DNA from: Campylobacter concisus
Lineage (GTDB): Bacteria > Campylobacterota > Campylobacteria > Campylobacterales > Campylobacteraceae
Reading direction: 5' to 3'
Length of the DNA: 64,000 bases
NCBI RefSeq assembly: GCF_003048375.1
Contig: NZ_CP021642.1
Location: 1,178,001-1,242,000 of the forward strand
Made by a program: the position numbers and the translations under genes. Positions 33,474 to 41,660 of this stretch are shown in pieces. The notes under the pieces were generated by a model. It did not search any database and was not told the DNA's origin. It was given only the letters and a program-made list of their open reading frames with translations. Position 1 is the stretch's first letter, and each line of letters opens with the position of its first letter.

Positions 33474-35054
33474 CTAGCTCCTTTTATAACCAAACCAAAG
33501 TCTGGTATTTCCGCTTTTTTCTATCTTATCCATGACTGCATCAAACATGCCATGTGTGCCTAAAATGGCCGTTAGCATCGAAGCCATGATACCTATGGCC
33601 ATAGTTACTGCAAAGCCTTTAACTGGACCAGTACCATAAGCATAAAGCACAGCAACTGTGATGATGGTAGTTAAATTTGAGTCGATGATCGCACTCATAG
33701 CGTGCTCATAGCCCTTTTGCACGGCCGTTCTTATCGCCACGCCTTCACGTAAAAGCTCACGTATACGCTCATTTATGATGACGTTTGCATCAACTGCCAT
33801 ACCAATCGTTAGCACGATACCAGCCATACCTGGCAAGGTAAGTGTCGCTCCAAAAAGTGCCATGACAGCAACTAATATAACAACGTCTGCAACTAGCGCG
33901 ATATTTGCAAAAATTCCAGAAATTCCATAATAAACTAGCATAAATAGCACGACTAAAATAGATCCAGCAGCAAGTGCTACCATGCTTTGGTTTATACTCT
34001 CTTGGCCTAAAGATGGACCGACACTTCTTTTTTCTAGCATCTTAACAGGTGCTAAAAGTGCGCCACTTCTAAGCGCGATCGCTACGTCGTGAGCCTCGTC
34101 AAGTGTAAAGCCACCGCTGATCTGACCGCTGCCGCCACCTATTCTTTCATTTATAACTGGAGCTGAATAGACCTTGCCATCAAGCACGATAGCAAGCCTT
34201 TTACCGACATTTGCACCAGTAAAATCACCAAAAATTCTAGCACCTTCTGAATTTAGTGTGAAATTTATGATCGGTAGGTTATTTTGCTGAGAAAATGCGA
34301 CCTTTGCGTCAGTTAGCATCGAGCCATCAAGCACTGGGATATTTTTAACGACATATTTTACACGGTCATTTTTAGCATCTTTAAAGATCACGTCACCATA
34401 GCTTTCAGCCTCGGCCTCACTCATGGTATTAGCTTGATCTTGTCTTTTGTCATCAACTGCCATAAGCTGTAAGTGAGCAGCCTTTGCGATAAGATCTCTC
34501 GCTCTTTGCTCATCCTCTTCGGTTTTTATGCCAGGAAGCTCGACTAGGATATTATCTTTGCCTTGTCTAGCGACTGTTGGCTCAGCTAGACCAAACTGAT
34601 CAAGCCTGTTTCTAATGGTCTCAACAGCTTGAGAGATCGCATACTCGATCGTATCAAGCCTCTCTTGCTCTGTAAGAGTGATATGATAGTTTAGACCATC
34701 TTTTTTGATATCAAGTCCTTTTATCTCAGCAAGCGCCTTATCAACCTTTGGAGCCTCGTCACTATCAAGTAGCGCAAAATCAACACTATCTTCTTTTATC
34801 TTAAATTTATCAATGAGCACATCTTCTTTTTTGGCATAATAATTTATGCTTCCAGCGACCGACTTGATCTTAGAGTGGATGGCTTCGTTAGTTTCAACAC
34901 CAAGAAGCATATGAAGACCGCCTTGAAGGTCAAGTCCTAGCGAAATTTTAGCTCCGCTTTGAGTCTGAAAAAAAGATGGCACCGAAAAGCCAAAACCAAA
35001 AACCAAGGCTAATATTAATATAATCAGCCTATATGTAACTCTTGCGTTACGCAT
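33474..35054 (-). CDS. secD: Protein translocase subunit SecD
   Basis: The 526-aa partner of SecF has the LGLDLQGGLHMLLGV motif after the first helix, a large periplasmic P1 domain, and the RND-type membrane segments with GMAVDANVIINERIREL. Start codon overlaps the yajC stop by one base (TAATG). Confidence 0.97.
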   Translation of the reverse strand: MRNARVTYRLIILILALVFGFGFSVPSFFQTQSGAKISLGLDLQGGLHMLLGVETNEAIHSKIKSVAGSINYYAKKEDVLIDKFKIKEDSVDFALLDSDEAPKVDKALAEIKGLDIKKDGLNYHITLTEQERLDTIEYAISQAVETIRNRLDQFGLAEPTVARQGKDNILVELPGIKTEEDEQRARDLIAKAAHLQLMAVDDKRQDQANTMSEAEAESYGDVIFKDAKNDRVKYVVKNIPVLDGSMLTDAKVAFSQQNNLPIINFTLNSEGARIFGDFTGANVGKRLAIVLDGKVYSAPVINERIGGGSGQISGGFTLDEAHDVAIALRSGALLAPVKMLEKRSVGPSLGQESINQSMVALAAGSILVVLFMLVYYGISGIFANIALVADVVILVAVMALFGATLTLPGMAGIVLTIGMAVDANVIINERIRELLREGVAIRTAVQKGYEHAMSAIIDSNLTTIITVAVLYAYGTGPVKGFAVTMAIGIMASMLTAILGTHGMFDAVMDKIEKSGNTRLWFGYKRS

Positions 35055-35326
35055 TATTTATCTTCGATCTTTTTAGCTACAAACTCGCGTGCTATACGAA
35101 CGATTACATCATCGTTAAGTTTAACTTTGATAAAATCATTTTCGGCTTTAATTACTTCGCATATAAGTCCGCCATTAGTTACTATCTTATCGCCTTTGTC
35201 AAGAGCTGCAAGCATTGCTGCGTGAGCTTTTTGTTGTTTTTGTTGAGGTCTGATAACCAAAAAGTAAAATATGGCGAAAAGCACAACAAGAGGTAGTAAT
35301 GATGTTAAAAAATCAGCGTTTTGCAT
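35054..35326 (-). CDS. yajC: Sec translocon accessory protein YajC
   Basis: The 90-aa protein has one N-terminal helix (FLTSLLPLVVLFAIFYFLVI) followed by RPQQKQQKAH and GDKIVTNGG, the YajC hallmark. It associates with SecDF. AAGGA lies upstream of the ATG at 35326. First gene of the 13-kb minus run; its first 28 bases overlap the divergent lnt frame. Confidence 0.95.
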   Translation of the reverse strand: MQNADFLTSLLPLVVLFAIFYFLVIRPQQKQQKAHAAMLAALDKGDKIVTNGGLICEVIKAENDFIKVKLNDDVIVRIAREFVAKKIEDK

Positions 35327-36594
35327 GGATTTCCTTATTTGTAAGATTTTTAAACGGACATTTTAGCACTAAAATTATAATAAAAGCCTTTGTCGGTGCT
35401 TTTTTGCTTTCTAATTTCATTTTTTTAGCTATGGCTGAAAATCAAATTTTAAATTTTATCTCACCTTTTCTCACGCTAGCTGGAATTTACGTCATCATAA
35501 ATTTAAGCAGGGCTGGCTTTTTCGCAGCTGGCTTTTTCACTGGGATTTTGTGGTTTTACTGGATCGGCTTTAGTTTTATCTACTATGAGCTTGTCTGGCT
35601 TATCCCATTTGTTATCCTATTTGTAGCCCTTGTTTATGGACTTTTGTTTTGGATAGCCTCTTTTCCAAGCTTTGTCGCACTAAGAGCTGTTTTATTATTT
35701 TTAATAAGCTACGTGCATCCATTTGGCTTTAACTGGTTTAACCTTGAAGCAACGCTTGTTTTAGGCGCTTTTGAGCCAAGCACGAGAGGGCTTATATTTA
35801 TATTTTTAGCAGCCATTTCTTTGAGTTTAAAAGGTAAAATTTTAAAATTTATCCTAGCTTTTATCTGCCTCATCGCCACTTTGCAGTTTAAAAGTAACGA
35901 GGCAAAAACTCTACCATTTGACGTGGAGCTAGTAAATACCAATGTCGCTCAAAGAGTGCGCTGGGATAAAAGCTTGCGCATGAAATTTACAAATGAAAAT
36001 TTAGACATGATAAATAGCGCCATCGCCGAGCAAAAACGTCTAATCGTGCTGCCTGAGAGTGCGTTTCCATTATTTATGACAAATGAGCCACTGCTTGTTG
36101 ATGAGCTAAAAGAGCTTTCAAAACAAATAACTATCGTAGCTGGCGCGCTTGCTTATGAAAATAAGCAAATTTATAACTCTGCATTTTTGTTTCAAAATGG
36201 CACTCTAAGGCGAATGGATAAGAAATTTTTAGTGCCATTTGGAGAAGAAATTCCTCTGCCAAAATTTATGCAAGATGCAGTGAATAAGCTATTTTTTGGT
36301 GGAGCTAGCGACTTTAAGAAGGCTGAAAATTTTAGCGACTATGAGATAGACGGAGTAAAGATCAGAAATGCTATCTGCTATGAGGCGACAAGAGAGGAGC
36401 TTTATAAGGGCGAATTTGACGCGGTCGTGGCTATCACAAACAACGGCTGGTTTGTGCCAAGTAGCGAACCTGTGCTTCAAAGACTACTTATAAAGCACCT
36501 TGCCACAAAATATAATAAAGCGGTCTATCACAGCGTAAATGGCTCAAAAAGCGAGATCATAAAGCCTAAAAAAGCATTTTGGGATGAGTTTTAA
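35299..36594 (+). CDS. lnt: Apolipoprotein N-acyltransferase
   Basis: The inner-membrane nitrilase-superfamily enzyme attaches the third acyl chain to lipoproteins. The catalytic Glu is in VLPESAFP, Lys in RMDKKFLVPFGEE and Cys in RNAICYEATRE. About six hydrophobic helices precede the soluble domain. At 431 aa it is shorter than the E. coli protein (512) and lacks the final membrane helix. The ATG at 35299 follows AAGAGGTAG. No later ATG, GTG or TTG in frame precedes the first membrane helix, so the 28-base 5' overlap with yajC appears real. Substrates here include LptE, the Sel1 lipoproteins and the thioredoxin-like lipoprotein. Confidence 0.88.
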   Translation: MMLKNQRFAWISLFVRFLNGHFSTKIIIKAFVGAFLLSNFIFLAMAENQILNFISPFLTLAGIYVIINLSRAGFFAAGFFTGILWFYWIGFSFIYYELVWLIPFVILFVALVYGLLFWIASFPSFVALRAVLLFLISYVHPFGFNWFNLEATLVLGAFEPSTRGLIFIFLAAISLSLKGKILKFILAFICLIATLQFKSNEAKTLPFDVELVNTNVAQRVRWDKSLRMKFTNENLDMINSAIAEQKRLIVLPESAFPLFMTNEPLLVDELKELSKQITIVAGALAYENKQIYNSAFLFQNGTLRRMDKKFLVPFGEEIPLPKFMQDAVNKLFFGGASDFKKAENFSDYEIDGVKIRNAICYEATREELYKGEFDAVVAITNNGWFVPSSEPVLQRLLIKHLATKYNKAVYHSVNGSKSEIIKPKKAFWDEF

Positions 36595-36605
36595 AAGGGA
36601 GATTT

Positions 36606-36635
36606 AAAGTGGCTTTTAGATAAAGCCACTTTTTT
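36606..36635 (+). terminator. Intrinsic terminator of lnt
   Basis: AAAGTGGCTTT pairs perfectly with AAAGCCACTTT around a 5-base loop and runs into a T-rich end. It sits just beyond the convergent metK stop. Confidence 0.85.
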
Positions 36636-36637
36636 AA

Positions 36638-37843
36638 TTATTTTTTTAGTAAAGCCTTGAAAGTATCGACCGCATCAAGCTTTTCCCAAGGGTATTTTGC
36701 ATTTCCCACTTGACCTTTTGCAGCTACTTTTGCATATAAAAATGTATCTTTGCTTGGCTTATCAAGACCAAATTTATTTGTTATCCAGCGAGGTGTTAGA
36801 GAAAAATGCTCGCTTACAAAATTTGAAAGCATATCGTCATTTACGCCGTTTGCGTGAGTTCCCATAGTATCAACGCTAACTGAAGTTGGCTTTGCAACAC
36901 CGATTGCGTAGCTTATCTGGACGATGCATTTTTTAGCAAGGCCAGCTGCGACTATGTTTTTAGCTATCCAGCGCGCTGCGTAAAGTCCGCTGCGATCAAC
37001 CTTTGTGTAGTCCTTGCTTGACTGAGCGCCACCACCTATTGGGCTATATCCGCCAAAGCTATCGACGATTAGTTTTCTGCCTGTTAGGCCGCTATCGTGA
37101 AGTGAGCTGTGATTTACATATCTACCTGTTGGATTTATGTAAATGATCGTTTTTTCTTTATTATATAGCTCTTTTGGAAGGCCAGTTTCGTCTATTAAAT
37201 TTTGTATTAGTGCGCGAAGCTCTTCTATCTTCATGCTCTCCACGCAAGGAGCAGATACGACGATAGTGTGGATACTTTGAGGTTTGCAGTTTTCAAAGTT
37301 GTCTTTACTGCCGTAATCAATCGTCACTTGCGTTTTTATATCAACACCAAGCTTATCAGGGTTTGCTTTGGCAAATTTATAGACTTTTTCACAAAGCATT
37401 CTTGCGTAAGTTATAGCTGCTGGCATAAATTCTTTCGCTTCGCAACTTGCAAAGCCAAACATGATGCCTTGATCACCTGCCCCAATCTCACCGTCACTTT
37501 GATCAACGCCTTGATTTATATCTGGACTTTGTTGATTTAAGCAGACTTTGACCTCGATATCGTCTGGATGCAAGCACTGCTCTTTTGTAAAGTTGCTCTT
37601 TCCGTCATATCCAATATGCGCAAGAGCGTCTTTTACGATCTTTTCGTAGTCTTTATAAGAGAGTTTTACCTTTGAGTTTATCTCTCCGCCTATTACTATA
37701 TTTTTTCCAGCTACAAAAACTTCGCTTGCGACGCGTCCATTTGGATCTTGTGTTAAGATAGTATCAACAATGCTATCAGCGATGATATCAGCGCATTTGT
37801 CTGGATGACCTGGACTTACAACTTCAGAAGTAAATAGATACAT
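36638..37843 (-). CDS. metK: S-adenosylmethionine synthetase
   Basis: The 401-aa enzyme makes SAM from methionine and ATP. FTSEVVSPGHPDKCAD at the start, GAGDQGIMFGFA (adenine motif) and GGGAQSSKDYTKVDRS (a phosphate-loop variant of GGGAFSGKD) are visible. SAM supports the radical-SAM and methyltransferase enzymes in this window. Monocistronic with its own promoter; no SAM riboswitch is visible in the 138-base leader region. Confidence 0.96.
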   Translation of the reverse strand: MYLFTSEVVSPGHPDKCADIIADSIVDTILTQDPNGRVASEVFVAGKNIVIGGEINSKVKLSYKDYEKIVKDALAHIGYDGKSNFTKEQCLHPDDIEVKVCLNQQSPDINQGVDQSDGEIGAGDQGIMFGFASCEAKEFMPAAITYARMLCEKVYKFAKANPDKLGVDIKTQVTIDYGSKDNFENCKPQSIHTIVVSAPCVESMKIEELRALIQNLIDETGLPKELYNKEKTIIYINPTGRYVNHSSLHDSGLTGRKLIVDSFGGYSPIGGGAQSSKDYTKVDRSGLYAARWIAKNIVAAGLAKKCIVQISYAIGVAKPTSVSVDTMGTHANGVNDDMLSNFVSEHFSLTPRWITNKFGLDKPSKDTFLYAKVAAKGQVGNAKYPWEKLDAVDTFKALLKK

Positions 37844-37876
37844 TTTCGTCCTTTTCCTTGGTTAAATTTTCGTGCA

Positions 37877-37882
37877 ATTGTA
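37877..37882 (-). promoter_or_regulatory. Probable -10 element for metK
   Basis: Minus-strand TACAAT in ATTTGTTACAATTGC, 33 bases before the ATG; the arrangement mirrors the panC promoter (GTTACAAT). Confidence 0.45.
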
Positions 37883-37945
37883 ACAAATCTATATAAAAAG
37901 CGAATTAATCTTTTTAAATTTCTTTATATTTAAAAATCATTTAGC

Positions 37946-37951
37946 TAAAAT
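37946..37951 (+). promoter_or_regulatory. Probable -10 element for sstT
   Basis: TAAAAT in ATTTAGCTAAAATCAAC, a near match to the recurring TTTTGGCTAAAAT box, 30 bases before the ATG at 37982. Confidence 0.5.
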
Positions 37952-37981
37952 CAACAAAAAACTAATTTATTAAGGTGTCAA

Positions 37982-39349
37982 ATGAATATGTTTAAAAACA
38001 TTGCAAGAAGATACGCCGATGGAAATTTGATCGTTCAAATTTTAGTTGGTATCATCCTAGGTGCCCTAGTTGGCTTTTACACACATTATCAGGCAGCCCC
38101 TTACAACCAACTCTCAGCTAAAATTCAAACCATCCAAAAAGAGAGTGGCTTAAGCGTAGATGAAGTCATAAAAACTCGCCTTAGCCAAGATGAAGCAAAA
38201 CAACTTGATGAGGCTAAAGAAAAGGCTAGTTCGGCTGATTCTATCGCTGCTTCAGCCTCAGTTTTAGGAGATTTGTTTAAAGGCGCTCTAAAAGCGATCG
38301 CACCTATTCTTGTTTTTGTCCTAGTTGCAACCTCTATCATTTTAAAAGATTTTGGACACACAAAAGGCATGCAAAAGATCATCACACTCTACCTTGTTGG
38401 CACCTTTTTAGCAGCTGTTGTGGCGGTAATTGCTAGCTTTTTATTTCCTATTGAGATACCGCTAAAAGGTCTGCAAAGCGCTAATATGTCAGCACCTCAA
38501 GGCATCACAAACGTGTTAAAAGACCTTATCTATAAAATGGTCGAAAATCCGATAACCGCCCTAGCAAACGGCAACTATATAGGCATCATCACTTGGGCGA
38601 TTGGTGGTGGCATCGCTATGAGATATGCTACACCTGAGACCAAAAAGGTATTTAAGGATATAAGCGACGGCGTAACTCATATTGTTAAATTTATCATCAG
38701 ACTAGCTCCGTTTGGTATCTTTGGTATGGTTGCTATCAGCATTCATGACACTGGATTTGAGGCACTTGCAGGATATCTCAAGCTGATCTTAGTTCTTGTT
38801 GGAGCGATGCTTGTAGTGGCATTTATCGTCTATCCAGCGATGGTTTTTGCACTAACTAAGAAAAATCCCTACCCTCTTGTGATGATCTGCTTAAAAGAGA
38901 GTGCGATCTCAGCGTTTTTTACAAGAAGTTCAGCTGCAAACATCCCTGTAAATATGGCGCTTTGCAAAAAGCTTGGACTAAAAGAGGAGCTCTACTCGAT
39001 CTCTATCCCACTAGGAGCTACCATAAACATGGGTGGTGCGGCAGTTACCATTAGCATTCTAGCGCTTACTGCGGTAAATTCTATCCCATCTATCACAGTT
39101 ACATTTGGCGATGCGCTTCTTCTTTGCTTCATCTCAGCTCTTGGCGCGTGCGGCGCATCTGGCGTGGCTGGCGGCTCACTTCTTCTAGTGCCATTAGCGT
39201 GCGGTCTTTTTGGTATCGGCAACGATATCGCTATGCAGTTTGTCACAGTTGGCTTTACGATAGGCGTCATCCAAGACTCAGTTGAAACCGCGCTAAATAG
39301 CTCATCAGACGTGCTTTTTACAGCCGTAGCCTCAGAGACTTCAAACTAA
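37982..39349 (+). CDS. sstT: Serine/threonine:sodium symporter (DAACS family)
   Basis: The 455-aa inner-membrane transporter of the dicarboxylate/amino acid:cation symporter family has about eight helices and the re-entrant loop signature [14 protein letters not shown], then [12 protein letters not shown]. It fits SstT rather than a glutamate or C4-dicarboxylate carrier. A loop of about 55 residues after the first helix is longer than in E. coli SstT (about 414 aa). Serine is a favoured carbon source in Campylobacter. Own promoter and terminator. Confidence 0.85.
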   Translation: MNMFKNIARRYADGNLIVQILVGIILGALVGFYTHYQAAPYNQLSAKIQTIQKESGLSVDEVIKTRLSQDEAKQLDEAKEKASSADSIAASASVLGDLFKGALKAIAPILVFVLVATSIILKDFGHTKGMQKIITLYLVGTFLAAVVAVIASFLFPIEIPLKGLQSANMSAPQGITNVLKDLIYKMVENPITALANGNYIGIITWAIGGGIAMRYATPETKKVFKDISDGVTHIVKFIIRLAPFGIFGMVAISIHDTGFEALAGYLKLILVLVGAMLVVAFIVYPAMVFALTKKNPYPLVMICLKESAISAFFTRSSAANIPVNMALCKKLGLKEELYSISIPLGATINMGGAAVTISILALTAVNSIPSITVTFGDALLLCFISALGACGASGVAGGSLLLVPLACGLFGIGNDIAMQFVTVGFTIGVIQDSVETALNSSSDVLFTAVASETSN

Positions 39350-39356
39350 CATTCAT

Positions 39357-39387
39357 AAAATTTCAGCTAAATTTTGGCTGAAATTTT
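39357..39387 (+). terminator. Hairpin terminator of sstT
   Basis: AAAATTTCAGC pairs with GCTGAAATTTT around a 9-base loop, followed by TACTTTTATCC. Confidence 0.7.
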
Positions 39388-39406
39388 ACTTTTATCCATT
39401 TTTTTG

Positions 39407-39412
39407 TAAAAT
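39407..39412 (+). promoter_or_regulatory. Probable -10 element for pepF
   Basis: TAAAAT in TTTTTTTGTAAAATGTCC, 24 bases before the ATG at 39437; AAAGGA precedes the start. Confidence 0.5.
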
Positions 39413-39436
39413 GTCCCAAAAATTTAAAGGATAAAT

Positions 39437-41158
39437 ATGCAAATTTGGGATCTAAAAGCACTTTTCGCAAACGAAAAAGAGTGCGAACAAAACGCACTAA
39501 ATTTACAAAAAGAGTGCGAGAAATTTAAAGATAAATACCTAGAAAATTATGAAAATTTAAAAACAGACGAGTTTTTAAAGGCATTTGGCGAATATGAAAA
39601 TTTAATCGCTAAAATTTCAAAAGTAATGACTTACGCTTTTTTAAATTTTGCCAAAGATACAAGCAAGGGTGCATTTTACGCAAAGATCGATGAGATAGCG
39701 ACAAAAGCAAATGAAAATTTGATATTTTTTGAGATCAAATTTAATGAATTTGCCCCTAAAAAACAAGAAGAGATCATAAAAAGCTCCAAAAAATATGGCT
39801 ACTATCTAAGCAACCTCGCCAAAGCAAAGCCGCACCAATTAAGCGTTGCCGAAGAAAGAGTGCTACTTCGCACGGCAAGCACCGGAGCTGAGGGCTTTTC
39901 AAGGCTTTTTGATGAGAGCATGAGCAAGATGAGGTTTAAATTTAAAGGCGAGCTTTTAAACGAAGAAGAGATTTTAGCTAAGCTTCATGAGAGCGACCAA
40001 AGCGTGCGAAAACTAGCTGCTAAAAGCCTTTCAAACGAGCTTAGCAAGCACCAGCACCTCCTTGGCTATATATATAATATGATAAAAACTGATCTAAAAA
40101 CGAGCTGCGAGCTGCGAAATTTCAAGCTTCCTGAAGAGCCAAGACACCTTGAAAATCAAATCAGTAAAAAAAGCGTTGATTCGCTAATTGCCGTAACTGA
40201 AAAAAATTTCGATTTAGTTTCTAAATTTTACGAGCGCAAAAGAGAAATTTTAGGCCTTAAAAAGCTTTACGATTACGACAGATACGCGCCTCTTAGCAGC
40301 GAAGGCGAGTATAAATTTGATGAGTGTAAAAAGATAGTTTTAAAGGCGTTTGGGACATTTTCACCTAAATTTGGCGATATAGCCAAAAGCGCCTTTAATG
40401 ACGGCTGGATCGACGTTTATCCAGCGCCAAACAAGCGAGGTGGAGCATTTTCTCACTCAGGATCAAGCGACACGCACCCTTATGTTTTGCTAAATCACAC
40501 AAACCAGCGAAGAGACCTTTTCACGCTAGCTCACGAGCTTGGCCACGCTGTGCATCAAAAGCTCTCATATAGCGTAAGCTACCTAAACTCAGACACTCCG
40601 CTAACCACGGCTGAGACGGCTTCAGTCTTTTGCGAGATGCTAGTTTTTGACCACATAAAAGATGGCCTTAGCAAAAAAGAGAAAATTTCACTGCTTGCTG
40701 GTAAGATCGAGGATATATTTGCCACGCTTTACCGCCAGATAAATTTCACCACCTTTGAAAGGGCTGTGCACGCACATGAGGGCGAGATCAGCCTAGATGA
40801 GCTAAATAAAATTTGGCTAAAAGAGAGCAAAAAGATGTTTGGCAAAAGCGTCACACTAAATGACTACTACAAAATTTGGTGGAGCTACATCCCACACTTC
40901 ATCCATACGCCATTTTACTGCTATGCTTACTCTTACGCGCAGCTTCTTGTGCTTGCACTTTTTGGGCTTTACAAAAGCGGCAAATGCGAAAATTTCGTTG
41001 AAATTTACACCGAGTTTTTGAGCCTTGGTGGGAGCCTTAGCCCAAGGGAGCTTGTGGGTAAATTTGGCTTTGACATAGATGATAAAAATTTCTGGCAGAT
41101 AGGTATAAATGAGGTTAAAAAGCTAGTAGATGAGTTTTTAGAAATTTCAAAGGATTAA
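39437..41158 (+). CDS. pepF: Oligoendopeptidase F (M3 metallopeptidase)
   Basis: The 573-aa cytosolic zinc peptidase of family M3B has the HEXXH motif in LAHELGHAVHQ and the third-ligand region in TAETASVFCEMLVFDH. FERAVHAHEGEISLDELN and WSYIPHFIHTPFYCYAYSY follow. It cuts short peptides. A small unknown gene follows one base after the stop. Confidence 0.93.
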   Translation: MQIWDLKALFANEKECEQNALNLQKECEKFKDKYLENYENLKTDEFLKAFGEYENLIAKISKVMTYAFLNFAKDTSKGAFYAKIDEIATKANENLIFFEIKFNEFAPKKQEEIIKSSKKYGYYLSNLAKAKPHQLSVAEERVLLRTASTGAEGFSRLFDESMSKMRFKFKGELLNEEEILAKLHESDQSVRKLAAKSLSNELSKHQHLLGYIYNMIKTDLKTSCELRNFKLPEEPRHLENQISKKSVDSLIAVTEKNFDLVSKFYERKREILGLKKLYDYDRYAPLSSEGEYKFDECKKIVLKAFGTFSPKFGDIAKSAFNDGWIDVYPAPNKRGGAFSHSGSSDTHPYVLLNHTNQRRDLFTLAHELGHAVHQKLSYSVSYLNSDTPLTTAETASVFCEMLVFDHIKDGLSKKEKISLLAGKIEDIFATLYRQINFTTFERAVHAHEGEISLDELNKIWLKESKKMFGKSVTLNDYYKIWWSYIPHFIHTPFYCYAYSYAQLLVLALFGLYKSGKCENFVEIYTEFLSLGGSLSPRELVGKFGFDIDDKNFWQIGINEVKKLVDEFLEISKD

Positions 41159-41159
41159 G

Positions 41160-41609
41160 ATGTTAGACGAAATTTTAGACGATGAGAAATTTGCGCTTTT
41201 GATGAAGATGCACGTCTATGAGTGCATTGATTTTTTACTTGAAAAGGGGGTAAATTTCTCAGTTATGGCAAATTTACCGCTAGTTAGCTTTGAGCCTAGC
41301 TTGCCAGATGAGATAAGTAGCAGCTTTAGCATGCCAGTCATCATGTTCTCACTTGGTGGCTATACGCTTGAGAGTGCGAGGCTAACGCAAGATGAGCTTA
41401 GCTTTGAGGCTGGCTTTGGTAGTGAGAATTTTGCCTCAGTGGTATCATTTCCACTTGGCGCGGTGATTCAAATTTTGGTTGAAAATAGCCCGATCCTTGT
41501 AAATTTCTCCATTTATAAGCCAAAAGAGAAGCAAGTCGATCATGCTAAAAAATCAGCCTCAGTCTTTTTGCAAAACCCAAAAAATAAAGATATATTTAAG
41601 AAAAAATAG
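41160..41609 (+). CDS. Hypothetical 149-aa protein downstream of pepF
   Basis: Soluble, no signal peptide or membrane helix. The N-terminal LDEILDDEKFALLMKMHVYECIDFLLE is helical, the middle looks beta-rich (FSMPVIMFSLGGYTLESARL, then SFEAGFGSENFASVVSFPLGAVIQIL), and the tail is lysine-rich (NPKNKDIFKKK). The middle recalls SspB-like or ClpXP-adaptor beta folds, but only loosely. It starts one base after pepF and is probably co-transcribed with it. I recall a gene of this kind at the same place in C. jejuni, unassigned. Confidence 0.6.
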   Translation: MLDEILDDEKFALLMKMHVYECIDFLLEKGVNFSVMANLPLVSFEPSLPDEISSSFSMPVIMFSLGGYTLESARLTQDELSFEAGFGSENFASVVSFPLGAVIQILVENSPILVNFSIYKPKEKQVDHAKKSASVFLQNPKNKDIFKKK

Positions 41610-41622
41610 TAATTTTAAGCAT

Positions 41623-41635
41623 TTTTGGCTAAAAT
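41623..41635 (+). promoter_or_regulatory. TTTTGGCTAAAAT promoter box for the helicase-truB-csrA operon
   Basis: Exact copy of the recurring box, 25 bases before the ATG at 41661. The upstream in-frame TTG at 41625 lies within this box, so that TTG is not the real start. Confidence 0.6.
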
Positions 41636-41660
41636 CAAAAGAAAATTTAAAAAGCGAAAA

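Noticed and set aside
37844-37981. SAM riboswitch before metK
   Set aside because: The leader is too short and AT-rich, with no paired elements resembling any SAM class.
41625-41660. TTG start adding 12 residues to the helicase
   Set aside because: The TTG lies in the promoter box; the ATG at 41661 matches family starts.
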